Below, piece after piece: positions 1 to 8,430 of a DNA stretch of 64,000 nt (positions within the stretch are counted from its first letter, which is position 1; each line of letters starts with the position of its first letter). The stretch covers positions 1 to 64,000 of the forward strand of contig JACPPI010000006.1 of the NCBI GenBank assembly GCA_016190985.1, written 5' to 3'. The position numbers and the translations under genes are program-made. The notes beneath the pieces were generated by a model. It searched no databases, had not been told where the DNA came from, and was given only the letters and a program-made list of their open reading frames with translations. The stretch is from Opitutia bacterium. Lineage in GTDB: Bacteria > Verrucomicrobiota > Verrucomicrobiia > Opitutales > Opitutaceae.

Positions 1-2
1 TC

Positions 3-113
3 GTCGAACACGGCTGGGAGTTGAGCCTCCACGCGACCCGGGCCCTGCGCCGCATGCGCCGCCGGCCGCGGATCATCCGGGCCTGCTGGGTTCAATCTGA
101 GCTTTGCCTTTAA
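3..113 (+). CDS. Possible 3' end of a truncated upstream gene
   Basis: Frame 3 is open from the window edge to a TAA at 111-113. It encodes about 36 residues rich in Arg and Leu, including ELSLHATRALRRMRRRPRII. The composition is coding-like, but the fragment is too short to assign a family. The rest of the stretch up to base 237 shows no supported gene. Confidence 0.3.
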   Translation, partial: VEHGWELSLHATRALRRMRRRPRIIRACWVQSELCL

Positions 114-237
114 CGTCAGGCTATTAGGCGAATCTCAATAGACTATAGGCAGGCAGTGAAACGAATGAGGCTGGGTTGCCTTGGCCTCGGATTGGGCTGA
201 TTGGCTTAAAGCCTACCTCTTACCGCCTATCGCTTTC

Positions 238-1893
238 TCACAGCTCCGTCGCGAAGCGCGGCTCGATGTCCACCGGCAGGTCATTGCACCGGGCGAGGAG
301 CGTCTTCACCTGCGGCCGGATGACGACGAGGCGGTCCATCAGCGCCTTGCCGCGGGCGTAGTCGCCGGTGGCCTGGAGCGTCATGATCTCGGTGGTGAGG
401 CTCGCGACGCCCTGCTTGATCTTCGCGAAGTCCACGGCGAAGCGGCCGTCGGCGGCGATGGTGAAGCCGCCGGTGTCGAGCAGCCAGTTGAGCTGGAGCG
501 CCATGCCCTTGGCGTGGGCGTCGCCCAAGCCGAAGCGCAGCGTGCGGAACGACGAGGCGAGGAAGGTGACATACATCGCCCGCTCCTGCGTCTTGTCCAG
601 GACGCCCTTGTCCATGAGTTGTTGGAGCGCCCAGAGGCCGGAGATGTCGGCCTTGGCCTCCTCAAGGGTGCTGTTGAGCTCCTTGAGCTCGAGGCGGACG
701 GTCGTGGCGCGGCCGTTGACCGTGATCTCCTGCGGCCCGAGGCCGTGCATCAGCTCGTGCATGAGGATGTGGGTGAAGAACGGGTCGAAGGCGACGTAGG
801 GCTGGTCCGCGGCGGCGAGGGTGAGCGACGAGATCGGGACGAGCACGTGGGAGAACTTGGCCTCCTGGTAATTTTTCAGCATGACGCGCTTCGAGCCCTT
901 GGCGGCCACGACGCGCTCGTCGTTGGGCAGGTTGAAGGCGGCGGTCTGGATGCCGCGGTTGCCGTCGCCGGAGTTGAACACGACGTTGACGACGCGGATG
1001 GGGGAGAGGCCGCCGAGCTGGGCGCGGCGGTATTTCGGGTCGATGGGGAGCCGGTCCTCGAGGCCCTGCAGCTCGGCGCTGAAGCGGGCGAGCTTGGCGG
1101 TCTCGGCGGCGTCGTTGAGGCAGATGAAGGCCTCGAAGGCCGCCTTGTAGTTGAACCACTCGTCCTGGTAGGTCTCGTAGGGCCCGATGGTCGGCTCGAT
1201 GGTGGCGTCGAGTTCCATCCAGGCCATGTCGCTGTCGTAATAGTCGTTGGTCAGGAAGCCGCGGGCGCGCTTCTCGAGGAAATTTTTCAGGGTTGGCTGC
1301 GTGGTGGCGGCGGCGGCCTCGCGCAGGAGCTGGGCGGCGGGCAGCAGCTCGCTCTGGTAGGCGATGTTGTAGGGGATGAGGAAGAGGCTGCCGTCGGGCT
1401 TGCGGCGCACGATGGAGAAGAAGCCGGTGGCCTGCTCCTGCTCGGCGGCGGGCAGGGTCTTGATCCAGGTCTCGATCTCCGCGCGGGTGCTGTCGGCGGG
1501 GTAGAAGCTGGCGCCAGGGGGCTTCGGGCCCACGCCGGGCAGGAAGGGCCGGTGCTCGTCGAGGATCGACCACGGGCCCTTGTTGAGCGCGAAGTAGTGG
1601 AGGCGGGCGCGGCCAAGGGGCGTCTCGTCGGTCACGAGCTGCGCGAGCCACGTCTCGTTGAGCGGGGCGACCTGCCGGTAGAAGAGCGCGTCGAAGATCC
1701 GCGCGGCCTCGACCATCTTGGCGAGGGCGAGTTTCTCGTTGGCGGGCAGGGCGGAGGTGTCGACTTTGACGGTGACGGGGGCGAACCGCGCCGTCATGGC
1801 GCGGAGCCCGGCCTCGTCGGGCAGGGGCGCCTCGGCGGCGGCGGCGGGGGCGAACAGGAGGGCGGAGGCGAGGGCGGGGATGATAATTCGCAT
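238..1893 (-). CDS. M49-like (dipeptidyl-peptidase III type) zinc metallopeptidase, exported
   Basis: 551 aa with an N-terminal signal peptide (hydrophobic residues 3-20, likely cleavage after the Ala run). The zinc motif is HELMH at 379-383, followed by GLGP, with a second motif EEAKAD at 411-416. This pair is the hallmark of family M49, whose members remove dipeptides from the N-terminus of short peptides. Most members have a six-residue HExxGH motif. Here it is five residues (HExxH), as reported for some bacterial DPP III enzymes. The signal peptide suggests a periplasmic or surface enzyme. The ATG at 1893 puts the signal peptide at the start. No operon partner is evident, since proA ends 212 bp away in the same direction. 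Family call firm, substrate unknown. Confidence 0.8.
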   Translation of the reverse strand: MRIIIPALASALLFAPAAAAEAPLPDEAGLRAMTARFAPVTVKVDTSALPANEKLALAKMVEAARIFDALFYRQVAPLNETWLAQLVTDETPLGRARLHYFALNKGPWSILDEHRPFLPGVGPKPPGASFYPADSTRAEIETWIKTLPAAEQEQATGFFSIVRRKPDGSLFLIPYNIAYQSELLPAAQLLREAAAATTQPTLKNFLEKRARGFLTNDYYDSDMAWMELDATIEPTIGPYETYQDEWFNYKAAFEAFICLNDAAETAKLARFSAELQGLEDRLPIDPKYRRAQLGGLSPIRVVNVVFNSGDGNRGIQTAAFNLPNDERVVAAKGSKRVMLKNYQEAKFSHVLVPISSLTLAAADQPYVAFDPFFTHILMHELMHGLGPQEITVNGRATTVRLELKELNSTLEEAKADISGLWALQQLMDKGVLDKTQERAMYVTFLASSFRTLRFGLGDAHAKGMALQLNWLLDTGGFTIAADGRFAVDFAKIKQGVASLTTEIMTLQATGDYARGKALMDRLVVIRPQVKTLLARCNDLPVDIEPRFATEL

Positions 1894-1939
1894 CCGGGGA
1901 GAATCGCTCCGGCCCGGGCCCCGGTCAAGAGTGCCTTGT

Positions 1940-2005
1940 GGTGGAGCGCGTTGACCCCAACGCGCTTCGGGCGTCTGAACAACGCTTTGAGGTCAACGCA
2001 TTCTG
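1940..2005. repeat. REP-like inverted repeat, GTGGAGCGCGTTGACCCC family
   Basis: GTGGAGCGCGTTGACCCC followed by CAACGCGC forms a hairpin. A degraded inverted partner (TTGAGGTCAACGC) follows about 25 bases later. The same unit, with a few changes, spans 19192-19269 at the end of cimA. A related family lies at 15459-15516. Confidence 0.6.
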
Positions 2006-2041
2006 CTCCTTGATCTCCCGGTTGGTTCCGCGATGGGCATT

Positions 2042-2074
2042 GGGTTGATGTCAACTATTAGTTGACATCAACCC
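2042..2074. repeat. Perfect 33-bp palindrome with an ATT loop
   Basis: The arms GGGTTGATGTCAACT and AGTTGACATCAACCC are exact reverse complements of 15 bp around a 3-bp loop. The core reads CTATTAG, shared with the palindromes at 8143-8175 and 55795-55819. There is no T-run, so a simple intrinsic terminator is unlikely. It sits between the M49-like gene and the 3' end of proA. Confidence 0.7.
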
Positions 2075-2105
2075 GAGAGGGGCTGGTCGAGAGGCCGGCG
2101 GGAGT

Positions 2106-3389
2106 TCAGGGACGCACCTGCCCGGAGCCGCGGACGACATACTTGTAGGACGTCAGCTCCGCGAGGCCCATCGGCCCGCGGGCGTGGAGCTTGTCGGTGC
2201 TGATACCGATCTCGGCGCCGAAGCCGAATTCGTGGCCGTCGTTGAAGCGGGTCGAGGCGTTCCAGAGCACGACGGCGCTGTCCACGCCGGCGAGGAACTG
2301 CTCCGCCGTGGCGGCGTCGGCCGTCACAATGGTGTCGGTGTGGTGCGAGCCGTGCGCCGTGATGTGCTCGATGGCGGCGGCGCAGTCGTCCACGACCTTC
2401 ACCGCGAGGATGAGGTCGAGGAACTCGGTGCGGAAGTCCGCCTCGACGGCGGTCGAGATGAGAGTTGAGTGTTGTGAGTTGAGAGTGCCCAGAGCCGCGC
2501 GTGAGGCGTCGTCGACACGGAGCCGGACGCCGGCCTGGAGGAGGGCGGCGCCGGCTGGCGGGAGGAACTTTGCGGCGATGTCCTTGTGCACAAGGAGCGT
2601 CTCGGCGGCGTTGCACACGCCGGGACGCGAGACCTTGGCGTTGACGATGATCTTTTCCGCTATCGCGAGATCGGCGGCCTGGTCCACGTAGACGGCGCAG
2701 ATGCCGTCGTAGTGCTTGATGACGGGGATGCGGGCGGTCTGGACGACGGCCTCGATGAGGCCGCGGCCGCCGCGGGGGATGAGCAGGTCGATGACACCGA
2801 CGGCCTCGCCGAGGAGGCGCACGATGTCGCGGTCGGCGACGGGCACGAGCTGCACGGCGTGGGCCGGCAGGCCGGCGGCGGCGAGGCCGCGCGCGAGCGC
2901 GGCGGCAAGGGCGGTGTTGGAACGCAGCGCCTCGGAGCCGCCGCGGAGGATGACCGCGCTGCCGCTCTTGAGGCAGAGCCCGGCGGCATCGACGGTGACG
3001 TTGGGGCGCGACTCGTAGATGAAGCCGATGACGCCGAGTGGCACGCGGACCTTGGCGAACCTGAGGCCGTTGGGCTGCGTCCATTCGCGCAACACTTCGC
3101 CGACCGGGTGGGGGAGCCGGGCGACCTCGCGCAGGCCGGCGGCGCATTTCACCAGGCGCTCCGGCGTGAGCGTGAGCCGGTCGATGAGCGCGGCGGTCTG
3201 GTCGGTCGCCTTGGCAGCGGCGACATCGGCGGCGTTGGCGGTGAGGATGTCGGCTTGGGCCGCGAGCAACTCCTTCGCCATCGCCTCCAGCGCGGCGTCG
3301 ATGCGCGCGGCGGGCGTGCCGACGAGCGTGCGCGCGGCGGCACGGGCCTGGGAGCCGAGCTGGGTGACAATTTGTGCGGGATCGGCCAT
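2106..3389 (-). CDS. proA: Gamma-glutamyl phosphate reductase (proline biosynthesis)
   Basis: 427 aa, normal length. It reduces gamma-glutamyl phosphate to glutamate semialdehyde with NADPH, the second step of proline synthesis in the cytoplasm. The catalytic Cys is C259 in RPGVC (255-259). Other family signatures are IGFIYESRPNVT near 121, LIPRGGRGLI near 203 and the C-terminal KLHARGPMGL. It lies just downstream of proB, which makes the substrate. Residues about 301-313 (GTLNSQHSTLIST) come from a simple-sequence tract of CTCAACTC-like repeats, in a loop that varies between ProA proteins, so activity is probably unaffected. Confidence 0.97.
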   Translation of the reverse strand: MADPAQIVTQLGSQARAAARTLVGTPAARIDAALEAMAKELLAAQADILTANAADVAAAKATDQTAALIDRLTLTPERLVKCAAGLREVARLPHPVGEVLREWTQPNGLRFAKVRVPLGVIGFIYESRPNVTVDAAGLCLKSGSAVILRGGSEALRSNTALAAALARGLAAAGLPAHAVQLVPVADRDIVRLLGEAVGVIDLLIPRGGRGLIEAVVQTARIPVIKHYDGICAVYVDQAADLAIAEKIIVNAKVSRPGVCNAAETLLVHKDIAAKFLPPAGAALLQAGVRLRVDDASRAALGTLNSQHSTLISTAVEADFRTEFLDLILAVKVVDDCAAAIEHITAHGSHHTDTIVTADAATAEQFLAGVDSAVVLWNASTRFNDGHEFGFGAEIGISTDKLHARGPMGLAELTSYKYVVRGSGQVRP

Positions 3390-3404
3390 GTCAGTGATTT
3401 GAGT

Positions 3405-3471
3405 GTGGGAGCGGCTTTATGCCGCGACAAAGTGATGGGTGCAAGCAGTCGGGGCGTGAAGCCCCTCCCAC
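3405..3471. repeat. REP-like pair (GTGGGAGC family) between proB and proA
   Basis: GTGGGAGCGGCTTTATGCCGCGAC at 3405-3428 and GTCGGGGCGTGAAGCCCCTCCCAC at 3448-3471 are two imperfect hairpins in opposite orientation. Other members are at 46427-46494, 50311-50364 and 53739-53785. The head GTGGGAGC with its internal hairpin resembles the well-known Pseudomonas REP sequences. Confidence 0.75.
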
Positions 3472-3475
3472 AGGG

Positions 3476-4240
3476 CTACTTCGCCGGAAAATACGTCCCC
3501 ACCCGCTGGCCGGCGGCGATGCGACCGATGAGTCCGGGCCGGCGGCCGCTGGCGATGACGGCCGGGATGCCGGCCTTCACGGCGAGCTGCGCGGCCTGGA
3601 GCTTGGTGACCATGCCGCCGGTTGAAACATGGCCCTTGTCGGAGCGCACGAGGCCCGCGACCTTGCTGAAATCCTCCACGAGCGGGACGGTGCGGCCCTG
3701 CGAGTCCTGCAGGCCGTCGACGCTGGTGAGGATGATGAGCAGGTCGGCCTCGATGAGGATGGCGACCTCGGCGGAGAGCCGGTCGTTGTCGCCGAAGTTG
3801 AGCTCCTCGACCGCGACGGAGTCGTTCTCATTGATGATGGGGACGACGTGGCCCCGCGCGAGGAGGTGGGCGAGGGTGTTGCGGGCGTTGACGTGGCGGG
3901 TGCGGCTGTCGAGGTCGTTGTGCGTGAGCAGCAGCTGGGCGACGGCGAGCTTCTGCCGGGCGAAGGCGCTGGCGTAGGCGTGCATCAGCTGCGACTGGCC
4001 GACGGCCGCGCAGGCCTGCTTCGCGGCGAGCGATTTCGGCCGGGCCTCGAGGCCGAGGGTGGCGAGCCCGGCGGCGACGGCGCCGCTGGAGACGATGACG
4101 CACTCGTGGCCGGCGCGGACGAGCGCGCCGACCTCGCGGGAGAGGCGGGCGATCTGCGGCCGGCTCAAGCCCACGCCCTGCCGGGTCGAGAGGATGCCGG
4201 AGCCGAACTTGAGGACGATGCGCTGGGGGCGTTTGGCCAT
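3476..4240 (-). CDS. proB: Glutamate 5-kinase, short form without PUA domain
   Basis: 254 aa amino-acid-kinase-fold enzyme that phosphorylates glutamate for ProA. Motifs are KFGSGILS at 11-18, SSGAVAAG at 51-58, the glutamate/Mg site INENDSVAVEELNFGDND at about 136-152, TSVDGL, and the C-terminal STGGMVTKL. E. coli ProB is about 367 aa and carries a C-terminal PUA domain. That domain is absent here, since the protein stops after GTYFPAK. It precedes proA with an 86-bp spacer filled by a REP pair, so they are probably co-transcribed. Confidence 0.95.
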   Translation of the reverse strand: MAKRPQRIVLKFGSGILSTRQGVGLSRPQIARLSREVGALVRAGHECVIVSSGAVAAGLATLGLEARPKSLAAKQACAAVGQSQLMHAYASAFARQKLAVAQLLLTHNDLDSRTRHVNARNTLAHLLARGHVVPIINENDSVAVEELNFGDNDRLSAEVAILIEADLLIILTSVDGLQDSQGRTVPLVEDFSKVAGLVRSDKGHVSTGGMVTKLQAAQLAVKAGIPAVIASGRRPGLIGRIAAGQRVGTYFPAK

Positions 4241-4526
4241 GAATTTCGCAGCGTAGCCGGACCGCCCCGAGCAACAAGCCGGAATCCGCCGCCTCCGCGC
4301 TATGACGCGAATGGGGCAAAAGGCCCGGAGCTATGACACGTCCCCTCCTTGTCTGGCCGGGAGCCGGGGCGTCTTATCCAAACCTGCCATGAAAACGAAC
4401 CGCGCCGCCTGTCCCGTCCAACCACAACGTCGCACCAACGGTGGTGACTACGTGACGGAAGGCATGGCGGATCTGCAACACCCGGTCGCCGGCGCGCTGA
4501 CGCCGGTTCTGTGAAATGGAAGCCTC
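4241..4526. other. Intergenic region between divergent proB and metX
   Basis: 286 bp that should carry promoters for both directions. I searched by eye for a SAM-responsive riboswitch upstream of metX and recognised no conserved core. A short GC hairpin (CGGCG/CGCCG) lies near 4490-4505, and GGAAG at about 4516 can serve as the metX ribosome-binding site. No convincing gene. Confidence 0.4.
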
Positions 4527-5603
4527 ATGCCCACCATCGCCATGCCGACTGTTGCCGCCGAGCCGGGTGTCTTTGATCTGGCCTTGCCCGATCTCGCGCT
4601 TGCGCGCGGGGGCGTAATCCGGTCGCACCGCGCCCGCGGCTGGTGGTGGAGCCGCGCCGGGGACACCCCCGATAAACCGCGCCCGGACATCCCGACCGTG
4701 CTGCTCGTGCACGCGCTGACCGGCAGCGCGGTGGCCGGGGGTCAGGACGGGTGGTGGGCCCCGCTCATCGGCCCGGGCCAGGCGCTCGACCCGGCGCATC
4801 ACCGCATCCTGTGCCTCAACAACCTCGGCTCGTGTTACGGCAGCAGCGGTCCCGGCGTGGCGGGTTTCCCGGCGCACCAGACCGTGGACCTGACCTGCCT
4901 TGATATTTCGCGCGCGATCCTGCTCGCGCTCGACCGGCTCGGCATCGCGCGCGTGCACCTCGCGACCGGCGGCTCGCTGGGCGGCATGGTGACGCTCACA
5001 CTCGCCGCGCTCGCGCCGGAGCGCTTCGAGCGCATCCTGCCCTTCGCCACCAGCCTTTCCGCCAGCGCCTGGGTCGTCGGCTGGAACCACGTCGCGCGCC
5101 AGATCCTGCGGCTGGACCCGGGTTATCCGGACAATGTCGGCCGCGGCCTCGAGATCGCGCGGCAGCTGGCCATCCTCACCTACCGCGCCGAGCCGGGGCT
5201 CGACGCCCGTCAGCCGCGCCCGGCCCCCGGCACCGACGCGGGTTATCCGGTGCAGAGTTATCTCGAGCACCAGGGCCGGAAGCTGCGCCACCGTTTCGCC
5301 GCGCCGGCCTACGAGCTGCAGCTCGCGGCGATGGACCACCACGACCTGCTCCAGCCCTTGCCCGGCGACACGGCGCCCGCCATCAGCCGCGTGCGCGCCT
5401 CGACGCTGGTGGTCGACGTGGACACCGACCAGCTCTTCACCCGCGCGCAGGCCGACGCTTTGACGGCGCAATTGCGCTCGGCCGGCGCCCGGGTCGAACG
5501 CGCGACGGTGGCCAGCATCCACGGCCATGACGCTTTCCTCATCGAGTGGCCCGCCCTCGGACCTCTCTTGACAAAGGCCCTGCATCTGCACGCTCCGGCC
5601 TGA
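4527..5603 (+). CDS. metX: Homoserine O-acetyltransferase
   Basis: 358 aa alpha/beta-hydrolase-fold enzyme that activates homoserine for methionine synthesis. The family signature VHALTGSA lies at 61-68. The nucleophile elbow GGSLGG gives Ser150. The other triad residues are probably Asp301 (DTDQLF) and His334 (HGHDAF). Length is typical. The start at 4527 has GGAAG about 7 bases upstream. Its stop overlaps the thrA start (TGATG), so translation is coupled with the enzyme that supplies homoserine. MetX and succinylating MetA-type activity within this fold are hard to separate by sequence alone, and acetyl-CoA is the default expectation. Confidence 0.93.
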   Translation: MPTIAMPTVAAEPGVFDLALPDLALARGGVIRSHRARGWWWSRAGDTPDKPRPDIPTVLLVHALTGSAVAGGQDGWWAPLIGPGQALDPAHHRILCLNNLGSCYGSSGPGVAGFPAHQTVDLTCLDISRAILLALDRLGIARVHLATGGSLGGMVTLTLAALAPERFERILPFATSLSASAWVVGWNHVARQILRLDPGYPDNVGRGLEIARQLAILTYRAEPGLDARQPRPAPGTDAGYPVQSYLEHQGRKLRHRFAAPAYELQLAAMDHHDLLQPLPGDTAPAISRVRASTLVVDVDTDQLFTRAQADALTAQLRSAGARVERATVASIHGHDAFLIEWPALGPLLTKALHLHAPA

Positions 5604-8092
5604 TGAGTGAACGCTGGCAGGTCTACAAATTCGGCGGCACCTCCGTCGGCACCGTGGGGCGTCTGCCCCAGGTGCTGGAGCTGGTGGCGGCCGCACCGCG
5701 CCCGCTCGCGCTGGTTGTTTCCGCCCCCGGTGACAGCACCGACTGGTTGATCCTGGCCGCCAAGTCCGCCGCCGCCGGCAACATCAGCCAGGCCCGCCGC
5801 GAGCTGGCCCAGGTGCGCGAGCTCGCCACCGCCATCGGCCGCACCGTGCTCAACAGCCAGGGGCAGAAGGGCCTCAGGCACGACCTCGACGACATCCTCA
5901 CCCCGGCGGAACGCCTGCTCTCCGGCATCGAGCTGACCCGCGAGTGCTCGCCGCGCACGCTCGACTCCGTCATCAGCGTCGGCGAGCGCCTCTCCGTGGC
6001 GCTGGTCGCCCGCGCCCTCGCGCAACGCGATGTGCCCGCCATTCCCGTCGACGCCCGGGACTTTGTCGTGACCGACGCGACCTTCGGCGCCGCCACGGTG
6101 GACAAGGCCGAGACCAAGAAAAACTTTGCCGAGGCCGCCAAGAAGTGGACCGGCCACGTGCCCGTTGTCACCGGCTTCATCGGCCGCACGCCGGACGGCC
6201 AGACCACCACGCTCGGCCGCAACGGCTCCGATTACACCGCCACGCTCGTGGCCGGCCTGCTCAAGGCCAGCGCCGTCACCGTCTGGACCGACGTGCTCGG
6301 CGTGATGACCGCCGACCCGGCGCTGGTGCGCGAGGCCACGCCCGTGGACCGGCTCTCCTACGACGAGGCGCTGGAGCTGGCGTATTTCGGCACGCGGATG
6401 TTCCACCCGCGCACCATCATCCCGCTGCGGGAGTGCGGCGCGGCGCTCGTCATCCGCAGCACCACGCAGCCCGACGCCCCCGGCACGCGCATCGACGCGA
6501 CCGGCAATCCCGACCCGAACCGCCCGACCTGTGTGACCAGCCTCGAGCGGCTCGCGCTCATCGGCGTGCAATCCCGCCGCACCGGCCTGGGCCGGCCGCT
6601 CGGCGGCCGCATCCTCGCCGCGCTCAACGAGGCCGGCGTGCGCGTGTGGCTGACCACCGAGTCCACGCTCGGCCAGTCGTTCTCGGTCGTCGTGCCCGGC
6701 CCCGACGAGACCCGGGCCAAGGCCAGCATCGCCGAGGCGCTCGCGCCCGAGTTGGCGCAGGGCGACCTGCGCATCGAGCCCGTGCTCTCGCCGGTTTCGC
6801 TGGTCACGCTCGTGGGCGAGAACATGGCCGGCCGGCCGAATGTCGCCGGCCAGTTCCTCAACTCGATCGGCTCGGCCGGCATCGCCGTGCGCGCCGTGGC
6901 GCAGGGCGCGTCGGCCCGCAGCATCTCCTGCGTGGTCGACGCCGACCAGACCGCCACCGCGGTGCAGACCGTGCACGGCGCGTTCAACCTCGCGCACACC
7001 CAGCTGAGCGTGCTGCTGATCGGCAAGGGCGTCGTGGGCGGCAGCCTGCTCCGGCAGATCGAGCGGCAGAACCAGACGCTCGGCCGCGAGCACGACGTGC
7101 AGGTGCGGCTCGTGGGGCTCGCCTCGAGCCGGGGCGCGTTGTTCGAGGCGGAAGGCCTGCCACCGCTCGAGGCGGGCGCCCGGTTGGACAAGGCGCTGGC
7201 GGCGGGCAAGGCCGCCAAGGATGCCGGCTCCCTGTTGAAGAAACTTTCGCAGCTGCCCAACCCCGTGCTGGTGGACTGCTCGGCCGCGGCCGGCATGGAG
7301 AAGATCTACCGCGCCGCGTTTGCCCACGGCATCAACGTGGTCTCGGCCAACAAGCAGCCGCTCGCGCTGCCGACGGCCGAGCGCACCGCGCTGCTGGGCG
7401 AGGCCCGCAAGCATTTCCGCGCGTATCATTACGAGACGACGGTCGGCGCGGCGCTGCCCGTCATCGAGACCCTCAAAAATCTCGTCCGCACCGGCGACCA
7501 CGTCATCACCATCGAGGGCGCGTTCTCCGGCACGCTCGGATTTCTCTGCGAGCGCCTGGTCCACGGCGACGCGCTGTCGGCCGCCGTGCGCCAGGCCAAG
7601 GAGCTTGGCTACACCGAGCCGCACCCGCGCGACGACCTGTCGGGCCTCGATGTGGCGCGCAAGGCTGTCATCCTCGCCCGCGAACTGGGCCTGCAGTTGG
7701 AGCTGGGCGACGTGGCGCTCGAGCCGTTCGTGCCGGCGGAGAACCTGCGCGAGGACGATCCGGAAAAATTCCTGCAAGCGCTCACCAAGCTCGACGCAGC
7801 GGTCGCGGCGCGCGTCACCGCAAGCAAGGCCCACGGCAAGCTGCCGCGCTACTTGGCCCGCATCACGCCCGGCGCGTCCGGGGCCAAGGTCACGGTCGGT
7901 CCCGTCGAGGTGGACGTGGCGCATCCCGCGTCGTCACTGCGCGGCTCCGAGGCCTTCGTGGCGTTTCATACCGAGCGCTATCGCGAATATCCGCTGGTGG
8001 TGCGCGGGTCGGGTGCGGGCGGGGAAGTGACCGCCGCCGGTGTGCTCGCGGATGTTTTGCGCCTCGCCCAGAACCTGCGCGGCCGGCGGTGA
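5603..8092 (+). CDS. thrA: Bifunctional aspartokinase / homoserine dehydrogenase
   Basis: 829 aa starting at the ATG that overlaps the metX stop. The order is aspartokinase (KFGGTSVG at 9-16, RNGSDYTATL near 212), ACT regulatory region at about 310-460, then homoserine dehydrogenase (nucleotide-binding LIGKGVVGGSLL near 474, SANKQPLALP near 580, catalytic ARELGL segment near 690). It catalyses the first and third steps from aspartate to homoserine, feeding MetX and threonine. ThrA-type fusions are usually feedback-inhibited by threonine through the ACT domains, which is inferred here. A longer in-frame start at 5546 would lie inside metX and is not needed. Confidence 0.96.
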   Translation: MSERWQVYKFGGTSVGTVGRLPQVLELVAAAPRPLALVVSAPGDSTDWLILAAKSAAAGNISQARRELAQVRELATAIGRTVLNSQGQKGLRHDLDDILTPAERLLSGIELTRECSPRTLDSVISVGERLSVALVARALAQRDVPAIPVDARDFVVTDATFGAATVDKAETKKNFAEAAKKWTGHVPVVTGFIGRTPDGQTTTLGRNGSDYTATLVAGLLKASAVTVWTDVLGVMTADPALVREATPVDRLSYDEALELAYFGTRMFHPRTIIPLRECGAALVIRSTTQPDAPGTRIDATGNPDPNRPTCVTSLERLALIGVQSRRTGLGRPLGGRILAALNEAGVRVWLTTESTLGQSFSVVVPGPDETRAKASIAEALAPELAQGDLRIEPVLSPVSLVTLVGENMAGRPNVAGQFLNSIGSAGIAVRAVAQGASARSISCVVDADQTATAVQTVHGAFNLAHTQLSVLLIGKGVVGGSLLRQIERQNQTLGREHDVQVRLVGLASSRGALFEAEGLPPLEAGARLDKALAAGKAAKDAGSLLKKLSQLPNPVLVDCSAAAGMEKIYRAAFAHGINVVSANKQPLALPTAERTALLGEARKHFRAYHYETTVGAALPVIETLKNLVRTGDHVITIEGAFSGTLGFLCERLVHGDALSAAVRQAKELGYTEPHPRDDLSGLDVARKAVILARELGLQLELGDVALEPFVPAENLREDDPEKFLQALTKLDAAVAARVTASKAHGKLPRYLARITPGASGAKVTVGPVEVDVAHPASSLRGSEAFVAFHTERYREYPLVVRGSGAGGEVTAAGVLADVLRLAQNLRGRR

Positions 8093-8142
8093 GATTGTAG
8101 GGCGGGATCGTCGAGCAAGCTTGGATCGGCGCAGGGCCTTTC

Positions 8143-8175
8143 GATAATTTGTAATATAATAGATTACAAATTATC
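8143..8175. repeat. Perfect AT-rich palindrome with 13-bp arms
   Basis: GATAATTTGTAAT and ATTACAAATTATC are exact reverse complements around the loop ATAATAG. Read on the minus strand, the inner 25 bp match the palindrome at 55795-55819 at 23 positions. It could be an operator, a mobile-element remnant or a transcript end for thrA, although no T-run follows. Confidence 0.7.
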
Positions 8176-8235
8176 CCGCTGCTCTCGCTGCCGGAATCAG
8201 CGACGCCGCCCTGCCTGCGCCGTCCTGTCCCGGCC

Positions 8236-8300
8236 GTTGTCATAAATCATAAAACTTAAGTTGACAGCGATTCGGCCGATTAGCAGCTTCTGCGCCTCCG
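8236..8300 (+). promoter_or_regulatory. AT-rich candidate promoter of the ilv-leu cluster
   Basis: An AT-rich island (CATAAATCATAAAACTTAAG) is followed by TTGACA at 8261-8266, a perfect -35 match, just before the leader peptide. No good -10 lies 16-18 bp further on, so the exact promoter is uncertain. The placement is what attenuation control would require. Confidence 0.35.
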
Positions 8301-8301
8301 C

Positions 8302-8406
8302 ATGATCCTCAACGCCGCCCTTATTGCGCTTATTACCGTCGTCCTGGCCCTGCTGGCCACGGACCCGAACACACATGGGCGGCTCGCAACAGCCACAAGC
8401 TCCTAA
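8302..8406 (+). CDS. ilv-type leader peptide (attenuator leader)
   Basis: A 34-codon ORF from ATG 8302 to TAA 8404-8406. It opens MILNAALIALITVVLALL, so about 11 of the first 18 residues are Ile, Leu or Val. A second block is mostly Thr, Ala and Ser. An intrinsic terminator begins 24 bases after its stop, and ilvD begins about 145 bases after it. This is the architecture of E. coli ilvL and leuL: ribosomes stalling at Ile/Leu/Val codons would favour an antiterminator. I recognise it by composition and position, not by homology. No Shine-Dalgarno is visible before the ATG. Confidence 0.7.
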   Translation: MILNAALIALITVVLALLATDPNTHGRLATATSS

Positions 8407-8430
8407 GAGGACAAAAACTCAAAACCGGAA

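Noticed and set aside
181-2013. Long plus-strand open frame opposite the M49-like peptidase
   Set aside because: It is an antisense shadow of a GC-rich gene. Its translation is Gly/Ala/Glu-repetitive, and the minus-strand frame has a signal peptide and zinc motif.
4302-4514. 70-codon ORF upstream of metX
   Set aside because: Mixed composition, no ribosome-binding site and no recognisable family. It lies where promoters for proB and metX should be.
4241-4526. SAM riboswitch upstream of metX
   Set aside because: I could not identify a conserved core or ligand-pocket sequence of any class I know. A covariance-model search would decide.
5546-5602. Longer N-terminus for thrA
   Set aside because: It would lie inside metX. 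The ATG overlapping the metX stop begins just before the conserved KFGGTSVG.
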